Assembly (NCBI RefSeq): GCF_023656745.1
Contig: NZ_JAMOKO010000001.1
Span: forward strand, 186,001-250,000
From: Collinsella sp. BG-O-102
GTDB taxonomy: Bacteria > Actinomycetota > Coriobacteriia > Coriobacteriales > Coriobacteriaceae
Reading direction: 5' to 3'
Length of the DNA: 64,000 nucleotides
In this document: piece after piece, positions 1 to 8,906 of the stretch
How positions within the stretch are numbered: the stretch's first letter is position 1
Layout: the number at the start of each line of letters is the position of its first letter
Notes under the pieces: generated by a model
What the model was told of the DNA's origin: nothing
The model's database searches: none
What the model saw: only the letters and a program-made list of their open reading frames with translations
Translations under genes and position numbers: made by a program

Positions 1-25
1 CCTTGGTGTCAGTCGTTTTTTGCGC

Positions 26-2236
26 TTACTGGCCCGTAGAGGGGTCGGGCGTGGGCGTAGGATCGGGGGTAGGCGTAGGATCGGGTGTGGGCGTGGGAGT
101 AGGGGTGGGGGTAGGAGAGCCGCCCTCGCCGCCGCTACCGTCGCCGCCGCCGGTCGTACCGTCTCCGCCGGTGGTACCGTTGCCGCCGGTCGTATCGCCA
201 CCCGTGGTCTCGGTCGTCGTGGTGGTAGTCGTCGTGGTGGTTGCTCCCTCGTCTTTGTCGTCTTTGTCCTCCGACTTCTTGGCGTTGCTAGTGCCGTAGA
301 ACTTCCAGACGCTATTGTTCTTGTACGTGGGAGCCGTTCCGGTCTGGAATTCCTCGCGCTCGGTGCCCGCAAGAACGGTGTTCATGAACTTCTTAAAGAC
401 GGGCAGGTTGGTGCTGTCGCCCAGCAGGTCCGAACCGTACTTTTGGATGGGAATCTCGCCTGCGGAATAACCGGTCCACAGGGCGCATGTCAGTTGCGGC
501 GTGAAGCCGCAGAACCACAGGTTGGTGGTGTTGTCAGTGGTGCCCGTCTTGCCGGCATAGGGCTGGTTGACGTTCAGCGCGCCGGCGGCACCCGTGCCGC
601 TGCCCTGCATGACGCCGGATAGAACATCGGTAACCGCGGCAGCCTCGCCTTCGGTGAGCACCTGCGTGGGATTGTCGGTGTGCTGGTACAGAACCGAGCC
701 GGTACGCGAGTCGATCTCGGTAATGGCGATGGGCTGACGGTAGTAGCCACCGTTGGCAAACGTTGCGTAGGCAGATGCCATCTCGAGCGGTGAGATGGAC
801 CCGGTGCCGAGCGTCATGACGGGAACGTCCTCGATATTGTCCTTGGCGGGATCGATGCCAAGCTTTTTGACGAGCGATATGATCTTGTCATTGCCGATGG
901 CTTCGGCCACCTGAATGTAGCCGGTGTTGGATGAGTATGCCGTTGCCTGCTTAAGCGTGATGTTGCCATAGCTCTGGTTGCCGTAGTTTTGCACCTCGGT
1001 CGTGGTGCCCTTGGCCTTGAGCGGCGAGTTGCAGTTGAGGGTGACGTTGGGGTTCATACCGTTTTGGATGGCAGTTGCCAGCGTAAAGGCCTTAAACGTG
1101 GAGCCCACGGGGCGCTTTGCCGTAGCGTGGTTCACGTGATTCTCGTCGGCGTTGTAGTCGTAGCCGCCTACCATGCACTTGATGTAGCCGGTCTTGGGGT
1201 CAACGACGACCATGCCCATGTCCAGGCCGTCGAGCGAAAGCGTGTCGAGCTGCGAGCGCACAGCCTCCTCGGCCACCTGCTGCATGGTGGGGTCGATGGT
1301 GGTCTTGACGGTCAGACCGCCCTTAAAGAGCACGTCGGTGGAGAACTCCTGCTCAAGCAACTGCTTAACGTAGGAGACAAAGTAGGGCTGAGAGTACACA
1401 TCGACGCCACTGCCCGAAATCTCGGTCACGTTAAGCGTGATGGGCTCAGCCTGTGCGGCATCGTGCTCTTCCTGCGTGATGTGGCCCAGACGCAGCATGT
1501 TGTCCAGAACCTTATTGCGGCGGGACAGCGCCAAGTCGGGATTAACCGTGGGGTCGTACTGCGAGGGCGAGTTGGGAAGGCCGATGAGCAGCGCGGCCTC
1601 GCTCAGGGTGAGGTCGGCGGCGGTTTTGGACAGATAGGTCTCGGCGGCGGCCTCGATGCCATATGCTCCATGGCCGTAGTAGATGGTGTTGAGGTACATC
1701 ATGAGGATCTCGTCTTTGGAGTACATATCCTCCATCTTGATGGCGATATAGGCCTCGCGCACCTTACGCTCGATGGTCGAGTCGAATTGTTCCTCCTGCA
1801 AGATGGTGTTGCGAACCAGCTGCTGGGTGATGGTCGATGCGCCCTCGTGGCCACCGGTGAGGGTTGCCACCGATGCGCGTGCAATGCCCCAGAGGTCGAT
1901 GCCGCCATGCTCGTAGAAGCGCTCGTCCTCAACGTCGACAGTGCCCTGCAGCACGTACGGGGACACCTGGTCCTTGGTAATGGACTTGCGGTTTTGCGTG
2001 TAGAAGCTCGCAATGGTATTGCCGTTGCAGTCGACGATGTCGGTGGGCTCACTTACCAGGTAAGCATTGGCGTCGGTGTAGTCGGGCAGATCGGACAGCC
2101 AGCGGTTGACGTTGCCGATCATGCCGATGCCAAACGCTACGCCCGCGATAAGCAGAAAGCCCAAAAACGAGAGCAAGATCATGGGAAGGGCATGCGTCTT
2201 AGAGCGACCGCGCCCCTGTCGTTGGCGAGGACCCAT
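26..2236 (-). CDS. Class A penicillin-binding protein (bifunctional transglycosylase/transpeptidase)
   Basis: Peptidoglycan synthase acting at the outer face of the membrane: it polymerises lipid II and cross-links stem peptides. One N-terminal membrane anchor (about residues 17-40) follows a basic stretch. The GT51 domain carries EDERFYEHGG near residue 103. The transpeptidase domain has the SxxK motif GSTFK (Ser379), SSN and KTGTT near residue 560. The C-terminal tail is low complexity: a Thr run, then Gly-rich and Pro-Thr-Pro-Asp repeats, probably wall-spanning. An upstream ATG at 2296 is in frame, but I chose 2236 because GGAGGT lies 6 nt before it. It is divergent from the U32 peptidase gene. 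Similar to PBP1A/PonA; which paralogue cannot be decided. Confidence 0.93.
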   Translation of the reverse strand: MGPRQRQGRGRSKTHALPMILLSFLGFLLIAGVAFGIGMIGNVNRWLSDLPDYTDANAYLVSEPTDIVDCNGNTIASFYTQNRKSITKDQVSPYVLQGTVDVEDERFYEHGGIDLWGIARASVATLTGGHEGASTITQQLVRNTILQEEQFDSTIERKVREAYIAIKMEDMYSKDEILMMYLNTIYYGHGAYGIEAAAETYLSKTAADLTLSEAALLIGLPNSPSQYDPTVNPDLALSRRNKVLDNMLRLGHITQEEHDAAQAEPITLNVTEISGSGVDVYSQPYFVSYVKQLLEQEFSTDVLFKGGLTVKTTIDPTMQQVAEEAVRSQLDTLSLDGLDMGMVVVDPKTGYIKCMVGGYDYNADENHVNHATAKRPVGSTFKAFTLATAIQNGMNPNVTLNCNSPLKAKGTTTEVQNYGNQSYGNITLKQATAYSSNTGYIQVAEAIGNDKIISLVKKLGIDPAKDNIEDVPVMTLGTGSISPLEMASAYATFANGGYYRQPIAITEIDSRTGSVLYQHTDNPTQVLTEGEAAAVTDVLSGVMQGSGTGAAGALNVNQPYAGKTGTTDNTTNLWFCGFTPQLTCALWTGYSAGEIPIQKYGSDLLGDSTNLPVFKKFMNTVLAGTEREEFQTGTAPTYKNNSVWKFYGTSNAKKSEDKDDKDEGATTTTTTTTTTETTGGDTTGGNGTTGGDGTTGGGDGSGGEGGSPTPTPTPTPTPDPTPTPDPTPTPDPSTGQ

Positions 2237-2400
2237 ATATTGACCTCCAGGTATGTTGTGCCAGGCGGCAGGTATGCTGCCGGGCAGGATGGACATAAGT
2301 TATTACACGATAAACCAAACGAGGCGCGCGAGGCCTCGTGTATGCTGGATGACGGCATTTTTCAGAGTGAATGCATACCTTGTTGGTAAGGAGTTTGCCG

Positions 2401-4377
2401 ATGGCGATTCGGACGATGGGGCCGAGTGGACAATGCGATAACGAGCCGGGGGCTGCCGAGGTGGCGCTGCCCGAGCTGCTGGCGCCTGCCGGCGGACTCG
2501 ATCAGATGCTCGCGGCGATCGCAGCGGGCGCCGATGCCATCTATGCGGGCCTGGGTGGGTTTAACGCCCGCGTGAGCGCACACGGCTTTACCGACGACGA
2601 GTTTTTGCGCGGCTGCGCCGTGGCGCATGCGAACGGCGTGCGTGTATACGTGACGCTCAACGTGTTTGTGTTCGATGACGAGTTGGCCGACGCGGTGGCG
2701 CTGGGGGCGCACGCGCATGGGTTGGGTGCCGATGCCTTGATCGTGGCAGATGCCGGTCTGGCCTGCGCGTTGTACGCGGCGATTCCCGGGGTCGAGATTC
2801 ACCTGTCCACGCAGACGGGCGTCCATAGCGAAGGCGCCGTGCGCCTGGCTGCCGACGAGCTCAGGGTCGAGCGCGTGACGACCGCCCGCGAGCTGGCGGT
2901 CGACGAGATTGCCGCCCTGTGTGCTACCGGCGTGCCTATCGAGGTGTTCTGCCACGGCGCGATTTGCATTGGATATTCGGGCGCCTGTGAGTTTTCGGCC
3001 CTGCGGCGTGGACGATCGGCGATGCGCGGCGACTGTACGCAGCCGTGTCGCTTGGCGTACGACCTGGTGGACGAGGCGGGGGAGAGCGTCGTTTCCGTGG
3101 AGGGCGATCGTCTGCTGTGCCCGCGCGACTATCTGGGCATTGCGCACCTGCCCGAGCTTGTTGGGGCCGGGGTGGCGTCGCTCAAGATCGAGGGTCGCAT
3201 GAAAAACCCCGACTACGTGTTCAACGTGGTGCGGGTGTGGCGTCGTGCACTCGATATGCTGCGCGATGGCGCGTGGGATGCCGCTGCCGTGTCGGCGCTC
3301 GAGCGCGAGCTGGGCAGGTCGTTCAACCGCGGGTTTACCGATGCGTATCTGCGGGGGCGATCGGGTGCTGAGCTCATGAGCTTTGAGCGTGCGATTAACC
3401 AGGGCGTGCGCGTGGGCCACTTGGTGACGGTGGGTCACGAAGAGGTGACCGTCGAGCTCGATGCCGCCGTGGCCGCGGGCGACACGCTCGAGATCCGGTT
3501 CTATCCGGGTGCCGATGCACGCCCCGATGTGCCCAAGCGCTGGCCCCAGGTGCCTTGCCCCGTGGATGCCGCTGCGGGAGAGCGTATCGTCGTGCATTGC
3601 AAACGCAAGGTGGACGCGGGCTGCGAGGTCTATCTGATTCGCAGTGCCGGCGTGCTGGGGCAGACGGCAACGGTGTTGGAGCGCATGCGGGTCGAGGCAG
3701 ATGCGGTCGCGCCTGCTGAGCGGTCCGTTGAGGTGCTGCCGTTTGAGGGCGTTCTGGCAGATGGCGACGTGCCGACGGAGTTGGCGGGGTCGGCGGAGCC
3801 GGCAAAGCGCGAGGCTTTTGCTCGTATGGTCTTTGCCTGGGAGCTGATGGATGTGGATCCGCGCGATGAGCGGGATCTGTCCGATGCGACAGTGGTGCTC
3901 GACGAAGTGTGCCGCGCAGGCGACGCCGAGCGGACTCGGGCGCTTATGCAACGTACCGGGCGCGTTGTCTGCCGCAACCTGGGGCAGGTGGCGATGGCTC
4001 GCGAGCTGGGCACGGCGTTTGACGTGGCGGCGCCGGCGTTCTGCGCCAATCGGGCCACGCTTACCTGGCTGCGCGGGCTTGGCGCGAGGTGGGTATACTT
4101 GCCTGCCGAGCTGCTCAGCAATGATAGGGAGCGTATTGCCGAGCTGGCTGCTGAACCCGGCGTCTTGGGTCCGGTCGACGCCGACCGTCCCGAGCTCATG
4201 GTGTGCGAGCACTGCCTGCTGACCGCCGAGGGCGTCTGCGCCACCGATGCGACGGGGCGGGTCCGTTGCCGCGACTGCTTGCGTCGTCGGCAGGTGCGCT
4301 ATCTGGTCGAGCGTGACGGTACACGTCTGCCAGTTGCCATCGACGCATGCGGCAGGACGAGGATTTTCCTGTCGTAG
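2401..4377 (+). CDS. U32 family peptidase / RlhA-like protein
   Basis: A 658-residue U32 family protein. The N-terminal part begins with PELLAPAGG and DAIYAGLGGFNAR, typical of the family's TIM-barrel region. It continues through the conserved HGAICIGYSGACEFS and RGDCTQPCR cysteine region to SLKIEGRMK, and has a C-terminal Cys cluster (CEHC, then CRDC). Family members include collagenase-like proteases and the proteins for 23S rRNA C2501 or tRNA U34 hydroxylation (RlhA, TrhP). The long two-part form with these cysteines favours RNA hydroxylation, but that is inference. Start chosen at 2401 because AAGGAG lies 7 nt upstream; an earlier in-frame ATG at 2371 has no such site. Confidence 0.85.
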   Translation: MAIRTMGPSGQCDNEPGAAEVALPELLAPAGGLDQMLAAIAAGADAIYAGLGGFNARVSAHGFTDDEFLRGCAVAHANGVRVYVTLNVFVFDDELADAVALGAHAHGLGADALIVADAGLACALYAAIPGVEIHLSTQTGVHSEGAVRLAADELRVERVTTARELAVDEIAALCATGVPIEVFCHGAICIGYSGACEFSALRRGRSAMRGDCTQPCRLAYDLVDEAGESVVSVEGDRLLCPRDYLGIAHLPELVGAGVASLKIEGRMKNPDYVFNVVRVWRRALDMLRDGAWDAAAVSALERELGRSFNRGFTDAYLRGRSGAELMSFERAINQGVRVGHLVTVGHEEVTVELDAAVAAGDTLEIRFYPGADARPDVPKRWPQVPCPVDAAAGERIVVHCKRKVDAGCEVYLIRSAGVLGQTATVLERMRVEADAVAPAERSVEVLPFEGVLADGDVPTELAGSAEPAKREAFARMVFAWELMDVDPRDERDLSDATVVLDEVCRAGDAERTRALMQRTGRVVCRNLGQVAMARELGTAFDVAAPAFCANRATLTWLRGLGARWVYLPAELLSNDRERIAELAAEPGVLGPVDADRPELMVCEHCLLTAEGVCATDATGRVRCRDCLRRRQVRYLVERDGTRLPVAIDACGRTRIFLS

Positions 4378-4425
4378 GTGCTGCGTCGCGTCAGTTTGTT
4401 ATCATAAGAGAGTTTATGGACTTCC

Positions 4426-4452
4426 AGCACCGCCGTTTTCGGCGAGGGTGCT
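4426..4452 (+). promoter_or_regulatory. Leader hairpin upstream of tyrS
   Basis: AGCACC pairs with GGTGCT, enclosing GCCG-TTTT-CGGC. There is no U-run, and the AAAGGAGG Shine-Dalgarno begins 7 nt after the hairpin. The leader is too short for a T-box. The effect is unknown; it may stabilise the mRNA 5' end. Confidence 0.4.
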
Positions 4453-4473
4453 ATAGCAAAAGGAGGATACCCA

Positions 4474-5685
4474 ATGCTGTCTGTTGACGAGCAAATGCGT
4501 ATCATCACCTCGGGCGCCGCGCAGATCGTTCCCGAGGCCGACCTTCGCAAGAAGCTTGAGAAGGGCGAGCCCCTCAACATCAAGCTCGGCGTCGATCCCA
4601 CCAGTCCCGACCTGCACCTGGGCCACGCCGTGCCGCTGCGCAAGATGCGTCAGTTCCAGGACCTGGGTCACAACGTCACCCTCATCATCGGCAACGGTAC
4701 TGCGCTGATTGGCGATCCCTCGGGCAAGAATTCCACTCGCCCGCAGCTTTCGCAGGAGCAGATCGAGGCCAATGCCGAGACCTACGTGAGCCAGGCCATG
4801 AAGATCCTGGATCCCGAGAAGACCACCATCGTGCACAACGGCGACTGGATCTTGTCGATGGATCTGGCCGGTCTGCTGCAGGTGTGCTCCAAGTTCACCG
4901 TCGCCCGTATTCTCGAGCGCGACGACTTTACCAAGCGCTACCAGTCTCAGACGCCGATCGCCCTGCATGAGTTCCTGTATCCCGTGATGCAGGCTTTCGA
5001 CTCCGTGCAGATCAAGGCCGACGTGGAGATGGGCGGCACCGATCAGCTCTTCAACCTGCTCGCCGGCCGTGAGCTCATGGAGAAGATGGGCATGGAGCCC
5101 CAGATCGCGCTCACCATGCCGCTGCTCGAGGGCACTGATGGCGTCCGTAAGATGTCCAAGTCCTACGGTAACTACATCGGCCTGACCGACGCGCCCAAGG
5201 ATATGTTCGGCAAGACCATGTCCATCCCCGACGAGATGATCGGCAAGTACTACCGCCTGGCGAGCTCGCTCACCCCGGCCGAGGTCGACAAGATCGACGC
5301 TGCTCTGGCCGACGGCTCCGCCGATCCCTATGAGCTCAAGCGCGCTCTGGGCCGCGACCTGTGCGACACCTACCATGGCGCCGGTGCCGGCGACGAGGCT
5401 CAGGCCGAGTTCGACCGCGTGTTCAAGGAGGGCCAGCTCGCCGACTTCCCCGAGAAGCATATTGAGCTGACCGTCAACGACGAGGGCCAGATCTACCTCG
5501 CCGGCCTGCTCAAGGACCTGGGCCTTTCGGCCAGCGCCGGTCAGGCCCGCCGCGACATCGACGGCGGCGGCGTCAAGATCAACGGCAAGGCCGTGGCTCC
5601 CAAGAGCTACAACATCGACCCCAGCGCCCTCAAACTGGGCGACACCCTCTCCGTAGGCAAGCGCAAGGGCTTTAAATTGGTCTAG
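4474..5685 (+). CDS. tyrS: Tyrosyl-tRNA synthetase
   Basis: Class I aminoacyl-tRNA synthetase that charges tRNA-Tyr in the cytosol. The Rossmann-fold catalytic domain has the HIGH signature as HLGH (residues 48-51) and KMSKS in GVRKMSKSYGN. The tyrosine pocket includes GVDPTSPDLHLGH and MGGTDQLFN. The C-terminal 60 or so residues form an S4 RNA-binding domain (SASAGQARRDIDGGGVKING). At 403 residues it has the length of the TyrZ-like subgroup. The start is supported by AAAGGAGG 7 nt before the ATG. It is a single-gene unit with its own terminator. Confidence 0.97.
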   Translation: MLSVDEQMRIITSGAAQIVPEADLRKKLEKGEPLNIKLGVDPTSPDLHLGHAVPLRKMRQFQDLGHNVTLIIGNGTALIGDPSGKNSTRPQLSQEQIEANAETYVSQAMKILDPEKTTIVHNGDWILSMDLAGLLQVCSKFTVARILERDDFTKRYQSQTPIALHEFLYPVMQAFDSVQIKADVEMGGTDQLFNLLAGRELMEKMGMEPQIALTMPLLEGTDGVRKMSKSYGNYIGLTDAPKDMFGKTMSIPDEMIGKYYRLASSLTPAEVDKIDAALADGSADPYELKRALGRDLCDTYHGAGAGDEAQAEFDRVFKEGQLADFPEKHIELTVNDEGQIYLAGLLKDLGLSASAGQARRDIDGGGVKINGKAVAPKSYNIDPSALKLGDTLSVGKRKGFKLV

Positions 5686-5712
5686 CAAGTAGGTCAACCT
5701 AACATGTGCAAT

Positions 5713-5747
5713 AGGGCCGCAGCCGGGGTTCCCGACTGCGGCCCTTT
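5713..5747 (+). terminator. Intrinsic terminator of tyrS
   Basis: AGGGCCGCAG pairs with CTGCGGCCCT, followed by TT. It lies 28 nt after the tyrS stop codon. Confidence 0.85.
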
Positions 5748-5749
5748 GA

Positions 5750-5814
5750 GTTGCGGTGAAATAGTTCCTAAAAATGCCATACGGGCGCCCAGGCAGGAAC
5801 TATTCCACCGCAAC
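5750..5814 (+). repeat. 65-bp palindromic repeat, copy 1
   Basis: Imperfect palindrome with ends GTTGCGGTGAAAT and ATTCCACCGCAAC. The inner arms extend the stem with AGTTCCT and AGGAACT. The same 65-bp length and ends recur at 19829-19893 and 33973-34037. This copy sits directly behind the tyrS terminator. Confidence 0.8.
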
Positions 5815-5909
5815 TTTTTTCTCCGTCCCCAAGGGATCATTTGGCGGTGCCGTTAAGCGGAGAGGTGTGCCGCCGCTCCTCCTTTTGGGCATACAATGGC
5901 TATTGGTTT

Positions 5910-5945
5910 GCTGCGGTGAAGGCCTGTCCGCTCCGCAGCTTTTTT
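5910..5945 (+). terminator. Terminator-like hairpin in the ade leader
   Basis: GCTGCGG pairs with CCGCAGC across a 16-nt loop and is followed by six T. AAAGGAG of ade begins at 5954. A TACAAT -10-like hexamer lies upstream at 5892-5897, so the hairpin could act as an attenuator in a very short leader rather than as the end of an upstream gene. Confidence 0.5.
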
Positions 5946-5965
5946 CTACGGTTAAAGGAGTATGT

Positions 5966-7786
5966 ATGTCCGTTGAGGTCATGAGATCTGTGATCGAGGC
6001 CGCCGAGGGTCGTGTGCCCGTTGACACGCTGTTTGCCAACGCACAGATTGTCGATGTGTACGGCCAGCGCGTGGCGCCCGGTAGCGTTGCCGTCAAGGAT
6101 GGCGTGATCGTCGGTGTGCTCTACGATGGTCGCGACGATGCCGCCGGTACGTATGAGGCTGCCGAGGTCATCGATTGCCAGGGCCGCTATCTTGCCCCCG
6201 GTTTTATTGACGGACACTTGCATATCGAGTCTTCGAACATCCGCCCTGCCGAGTATGCGCGCATGGCGGCGACGCGCGGTACCACCACTGCCATTGCCGA
6301 CAGCCACGAGATCGCCAACGTTTCCGGCCTGGACGGCCTGCGCTTTATGATCGAGGACGGCCGTCGCGCGCCCATTTCCATCAAGTACATGATGCCCTCG
6401 TGCGTGCCCGCGCTGCCCGATGAGCAAGCAGGCGCTGTGATTACCGCCGCTGACATGCAGGCGTTTTTTGCCGAATATCCGGGTGATGTCTTTGGTCTGG
6501 GCGAAATGATGAACCTGCCGGGCGTCTTTATGGCCGATCCCGAGACCTGTGCTCGTATCGACGCTGCCAACCAGACGCCGTCCAAACAGGTTGACGGTCA
6601 TGCCCCGCTCGTTGCCGGCAAGGACCTCAACGCCTATGCTGCGGCAGGCATTATCGCCGACCACGAGTCGACGATTCCCGAGGAGGCGCTCGACAAGCTG
6701 TCTCGCGGCATGTACGTGATGCTGCGCGAAGGTACGTGCAGCCATGATCTGGCCAACCTGTCGCCGATGCTGCTGGAGAATCCCGCGCCCGCCCGCCGCT
6801 GCTGCTTTGCGACTGACGACCGCGCTCCTTCCGATGCGCTTGCAACCGGCATGATCGACAATGCCTGCCGCGTGGCGATTGAGGCCGGTATCGACCCCGT
6901 GGTCGCTATCTCTATGGCGTCCCTCTCCACGGCCGAGGCGTTTGGCCTGGATCACGGCTGCCGCGACCCGCACGAGCTACGCGGTGCGATTGCCCCGGGC
7001 AAGCGTGCCGACCTGCTGGTGCTCAATGACCTGACGTTTGCCACGGCTCCGCATCGCGTATATGCCGCCGGTGCTCTGGTGGCGCAGGACGGCACCTTTG
7101 TGGGCGAGATTGCACCCGAGATGGCCGAGGTTGCGGCCCTTGCCGATGAGCTGCGCGCCTCCGTTAAGCTGCCGAAGCTTTCGCTCGACGTATTCGACTA
7201 TGCCTTTAAGCCGGGCGAGGCCGTGATTGACGTGGTGCCGGGCAAGGCCATCACGGGCATGGTTCGTCCTGAGACTGACGAGGACTTGCGTCGCATTATG
7301 CTGATTGAGCGCCATGGCCGCGGCGTGTCGCTGCAGGCCGAGGGCGCCGACGGCGACGGCCCCGCTGGCCTGGGCCTGGTCGGCAAGCACATCGGTCGCG
7401 GCTGGGTGCGCGGTTTCACCATCACGGGTGGCGCCATTGCCTCCACGATCGGCCACGACTCGCACAACGTGTGCGTGGTGGGCGACAACGCCGCCGATAT
7501 GATGGCCGCCGTTGAGGCCGTGGGCCAGGGCGGCCACGTGCTGGTGCGCAACGGCGAGGTCGTGGCGCGCATTCCGCTGGCGCTCGGTGGCCTTATGAGC
7601 GAGGGCACGGCCGAGGACGTTGCCGCGCAGCACGACGACTTTATGGTCAAGGCGCGCGCCATGGGTATTGAGCCGCCGCTCGACCCCATCATGGGCATCA
7701 TCTTCCTGCCCCTGCCGGTCATCCCGACGCTCCGCATCCGCCCCGAGGGCATGTTCGACGTTACAACCTTCACCTACGCCGACTAG
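5966..7786 (+). CDS. ade: Adenine deaminase
   Basis: Metal-dependent amidohydrolase converting adenine to hypoxanthine and ammonia in purine salvage. The N-terminal part has PGFIDGHLHIESS, the metal-binding HxH. This is followed by DSHEIANVSG, GEMMNLPGV and VDGHAP, then a second conserved half (HDSHNVCVVGDN) typical of bacterial Ade. The 606-residue length matches the family. An in-frame upstream ATG at 5774 lies inside the 65-bp repeat and gives a non-conserved leader, so I chose 5966 with AAAGGAG 5 nt upstream. The stop codon lies inside the first of two direct copies of CGACTAGTCATCGGGGAC. Confidence 0.95.
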   Translation: MSVEVMRSVIEAAEGRVPVDTLFANAQIVDVYGQRVAPGSVAVKDGVIVGVLYDGRDDAAGTYEAAEVIDCQGRYLAPGFIDGHLHIESSNIRPAEYARMAATRGTTTAIADSHEIANVSGLDGLRFMIEDGRRAPISIKYMMPSCVPALPDEQAGAVITAADMQAFFAEYPGDVFGLGEMMNLPGVFMADPETCARIDAANQTPSKQVDGHAPLVAGKDLNAYAAAGIIADHESTIPEEALDKLSRGMYVMLREGTCSHDLANLSPMLLENPAPARRCCFATDDRAPSDALATGMIDNACRVAIEAGIDPVVAISMASLSTAEAFGLDHGCRDPHELRGAIAPGKRADLLVLNDLTFATAPHRVYAAGALVAQDGTFVGEIAPEMAEVAALADELRASVKLPKLSLDVFDYAFKPGEAVIDVVPGKAITGMVRPETDEDLRRIMLIERHGRGVSLQAEGADGDGPAGLGLVGKHIGRGWVRGFTITGGAIASTIGHDSHNVCVVGDNAADMMAAVEAVGQGGHVLVRNGEVVARIPLALGGLMSEGTAEDVAAQHDDFMVKARAMGIEPPLDPIMGIIFLPLPVIPTLRIRPEGMFDVTTFTYAD

Positions 7787-7831
7787 TCATCGGGGACGTT
7801 CTTAAACGACTAGTCATCGGGGACACTCTTT
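7780..7831 (+). repeat. Direct repeat pair, related inversely to 8851-8890
   Basis: CGACTAGTCATCGGGGAC occurs at 7780-7797 and 7807-7824. The 40 bp at 7792-7831 match the reverse complement of 8851-8890 at 33 of 40 positions, so the HAD gene between them is flanked by inverted repeats. The sequence belongs to a looser GGGGAC-type intergenic family also seen near 44.0 and 48.9 kb. Confidence 0.6.
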
Positions 7832-7925
7832 GGCGGGCTGCCTGACGTCGCGACCGTAGGACCTCTGACGCGCGTGAGCTATTTGCTAGGTCCTTGTAAC
7901 GTTTGCGCCCGCGGAGTCTTACCTG

Positions 7926-7990
7926 AGCTCCCTTTGGGTACGTTGGAATTGGATACACGTTCGATTCCAACAAGCCCGAAGGGAGCTTTT
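7926..7990 (+). promoter_or_regulatory. Long hairpin sequestering the RBS of the HAD gene
   Basis: AGCTCCCTT (7926-7934) pairs with AAGGGAGCT (7979-7987). A GGG/CCC pair and GTTGGAAT/ATTCCAAC (7942-7949 with 7964-7971) extend the stem. TTTT follows. The AAGGGAG Shine-Dalgarno of the next gene is the 3' arm itself, so folding should hide the ribosome-binding site or end transcription. Confidence 0.55.
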
Positions 7991-7992
7991 CC

Positions 7993-8787
7993 ATGTTTAA
8001 ACTGATTGCATCCGATATGGACGGCACGTTGCTTGACGAAAACAGCCAGGTGCCTCCCGAGACCTACGAACTGATTCTGGCGCTACACGAGCATGGCGTG
8101 CATTTTGCCGCATCGTCAGGTCGCCGCTACGATCGCCTGTGCGAGTTCTTTGCGCCCGTTCGCGACAAGATGGACTTTGTCGCCGCTAACGGTGCCCAGG
8201 TCTACGCCGACGGCAAAATGGTAGACCGTGAGGTGTATTCGCACCTGGCGATTCGAAAGCTCGCCCAAGCAGTCGCGACGTTTCCCAATCTGCATCTTGC
8301 GCTCTTTGACCGAACCAAGTCCTTCCTGCTCGATGACGAGTGCAAGTTCGTGCGTGAGGTCGATAAGGACCTTCCCAATGCCGAGCGCATTTGGGAGCTG
8401 CCCGATCCCAGCGTAAATATCATCAAGGCGAGTATCTTTTGCGATGACGGTGTCGTTATGGACAGCGCCTACGTGCTACAGCGCGAACTTGGTCAGCTCT
8501 TTACTTTTGCGCCTTCGGGCAACGCGTGGATCGATGCTATGCAGCCCGGTGTGTCGAAGGCCTCGGGCATCGCGCAGCTCGCGGAACACTACGGCATTGG
8601 ACGCGACGAGGTCATGGCGTTTGGTGACTCGATGAACGACTACGAGATCATTCGCTTTGTCGGCACGGGCTGCGCGATGGAAAACGCGCGCCCCGCGCTC
8701 AAGGCGGTGGCCGATCGCGTGGTGGGTTGTAACCGCGACCACGCCGTCCAGCAGGAGCTCCGTCGCGTGCTGGAGGGTCTCGCTTAA
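7993..8787 (+). CDS. Cof-type HAD-superfamily hydrolase
   Basis: Cytosolic phosphatase of the Cof/YbiV group (HAD IIB), usually active on sugar phosphates or cofactors. Motif I is DMDGTL with both aspartates near residue 9, motif II a Ser in AASSGRR, and motif IV is AFGDSMNDYEI. The cap domain lies between. At 264 residues it is full length. AAGGGAG is 7 nt before the ATG but lies inside a strong hairpin. A related 280-residue paralogue lies just downstream on the other strand. The substrate cannot be told. Confidence 0.9.
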   Translation: MFKLIASDMDGTLLDENSQVPPETYELILALHEHGVHFAASSGRRYDRLCEFFAPVRDKMDFVAANGAQVYADGKMVDREVYSHLAIRKLAQAVATFPNLHLALFDRTKSFLLDDECKFVREVDKDLPNAERIWELPDPSVNIIKASIFCDDGVVMDSAYVLQRELGQLFTFAPSGNAWIDAMQPGVSKASGIAQLAEHYGIGRDEVMAFGDSMNDYEIIRFVGTGCAMENARPALKAVADRVVGCNRDHAVQQELRRVLEGLA

Positions 8788-8795
8788 TCCGGCAG

Positions 8796-8890
8796 ATGGG
8801 GACGTTTCTTTTCTGCCGGCAGTGGGGGACAGTTCTTGCAGCTTTTTCGCGAAGAGTGTCCCCAACGACTCGTCATTCAAGAACGTCCTC
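8796..8890 (+). repeat. GGGGAC-type intergenic repeat
   Basis: Between two convergent HAD genes. It contains CCGGCAG...CTGCCGG around TGGGGACGTTTC, then a GGGGGAC motif, then 8851-8890, which is the inverted relative of 7792-7831. There is no coding content. Confidence 0.5.
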
Positions 8891-8906
8891 AGTGACTGGC
8901 CAATGA

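Noticed and set aside
4378-4473. T-box leader before tyrS
   Set aside because: Only 96 nt, no T-box sequence and no specifier loop.
5686-5965. Purine riboswitch before ade
   Set aside because: I could not fold a three-way junction with the conserved loops; only a terminator-like hairpin is evident.
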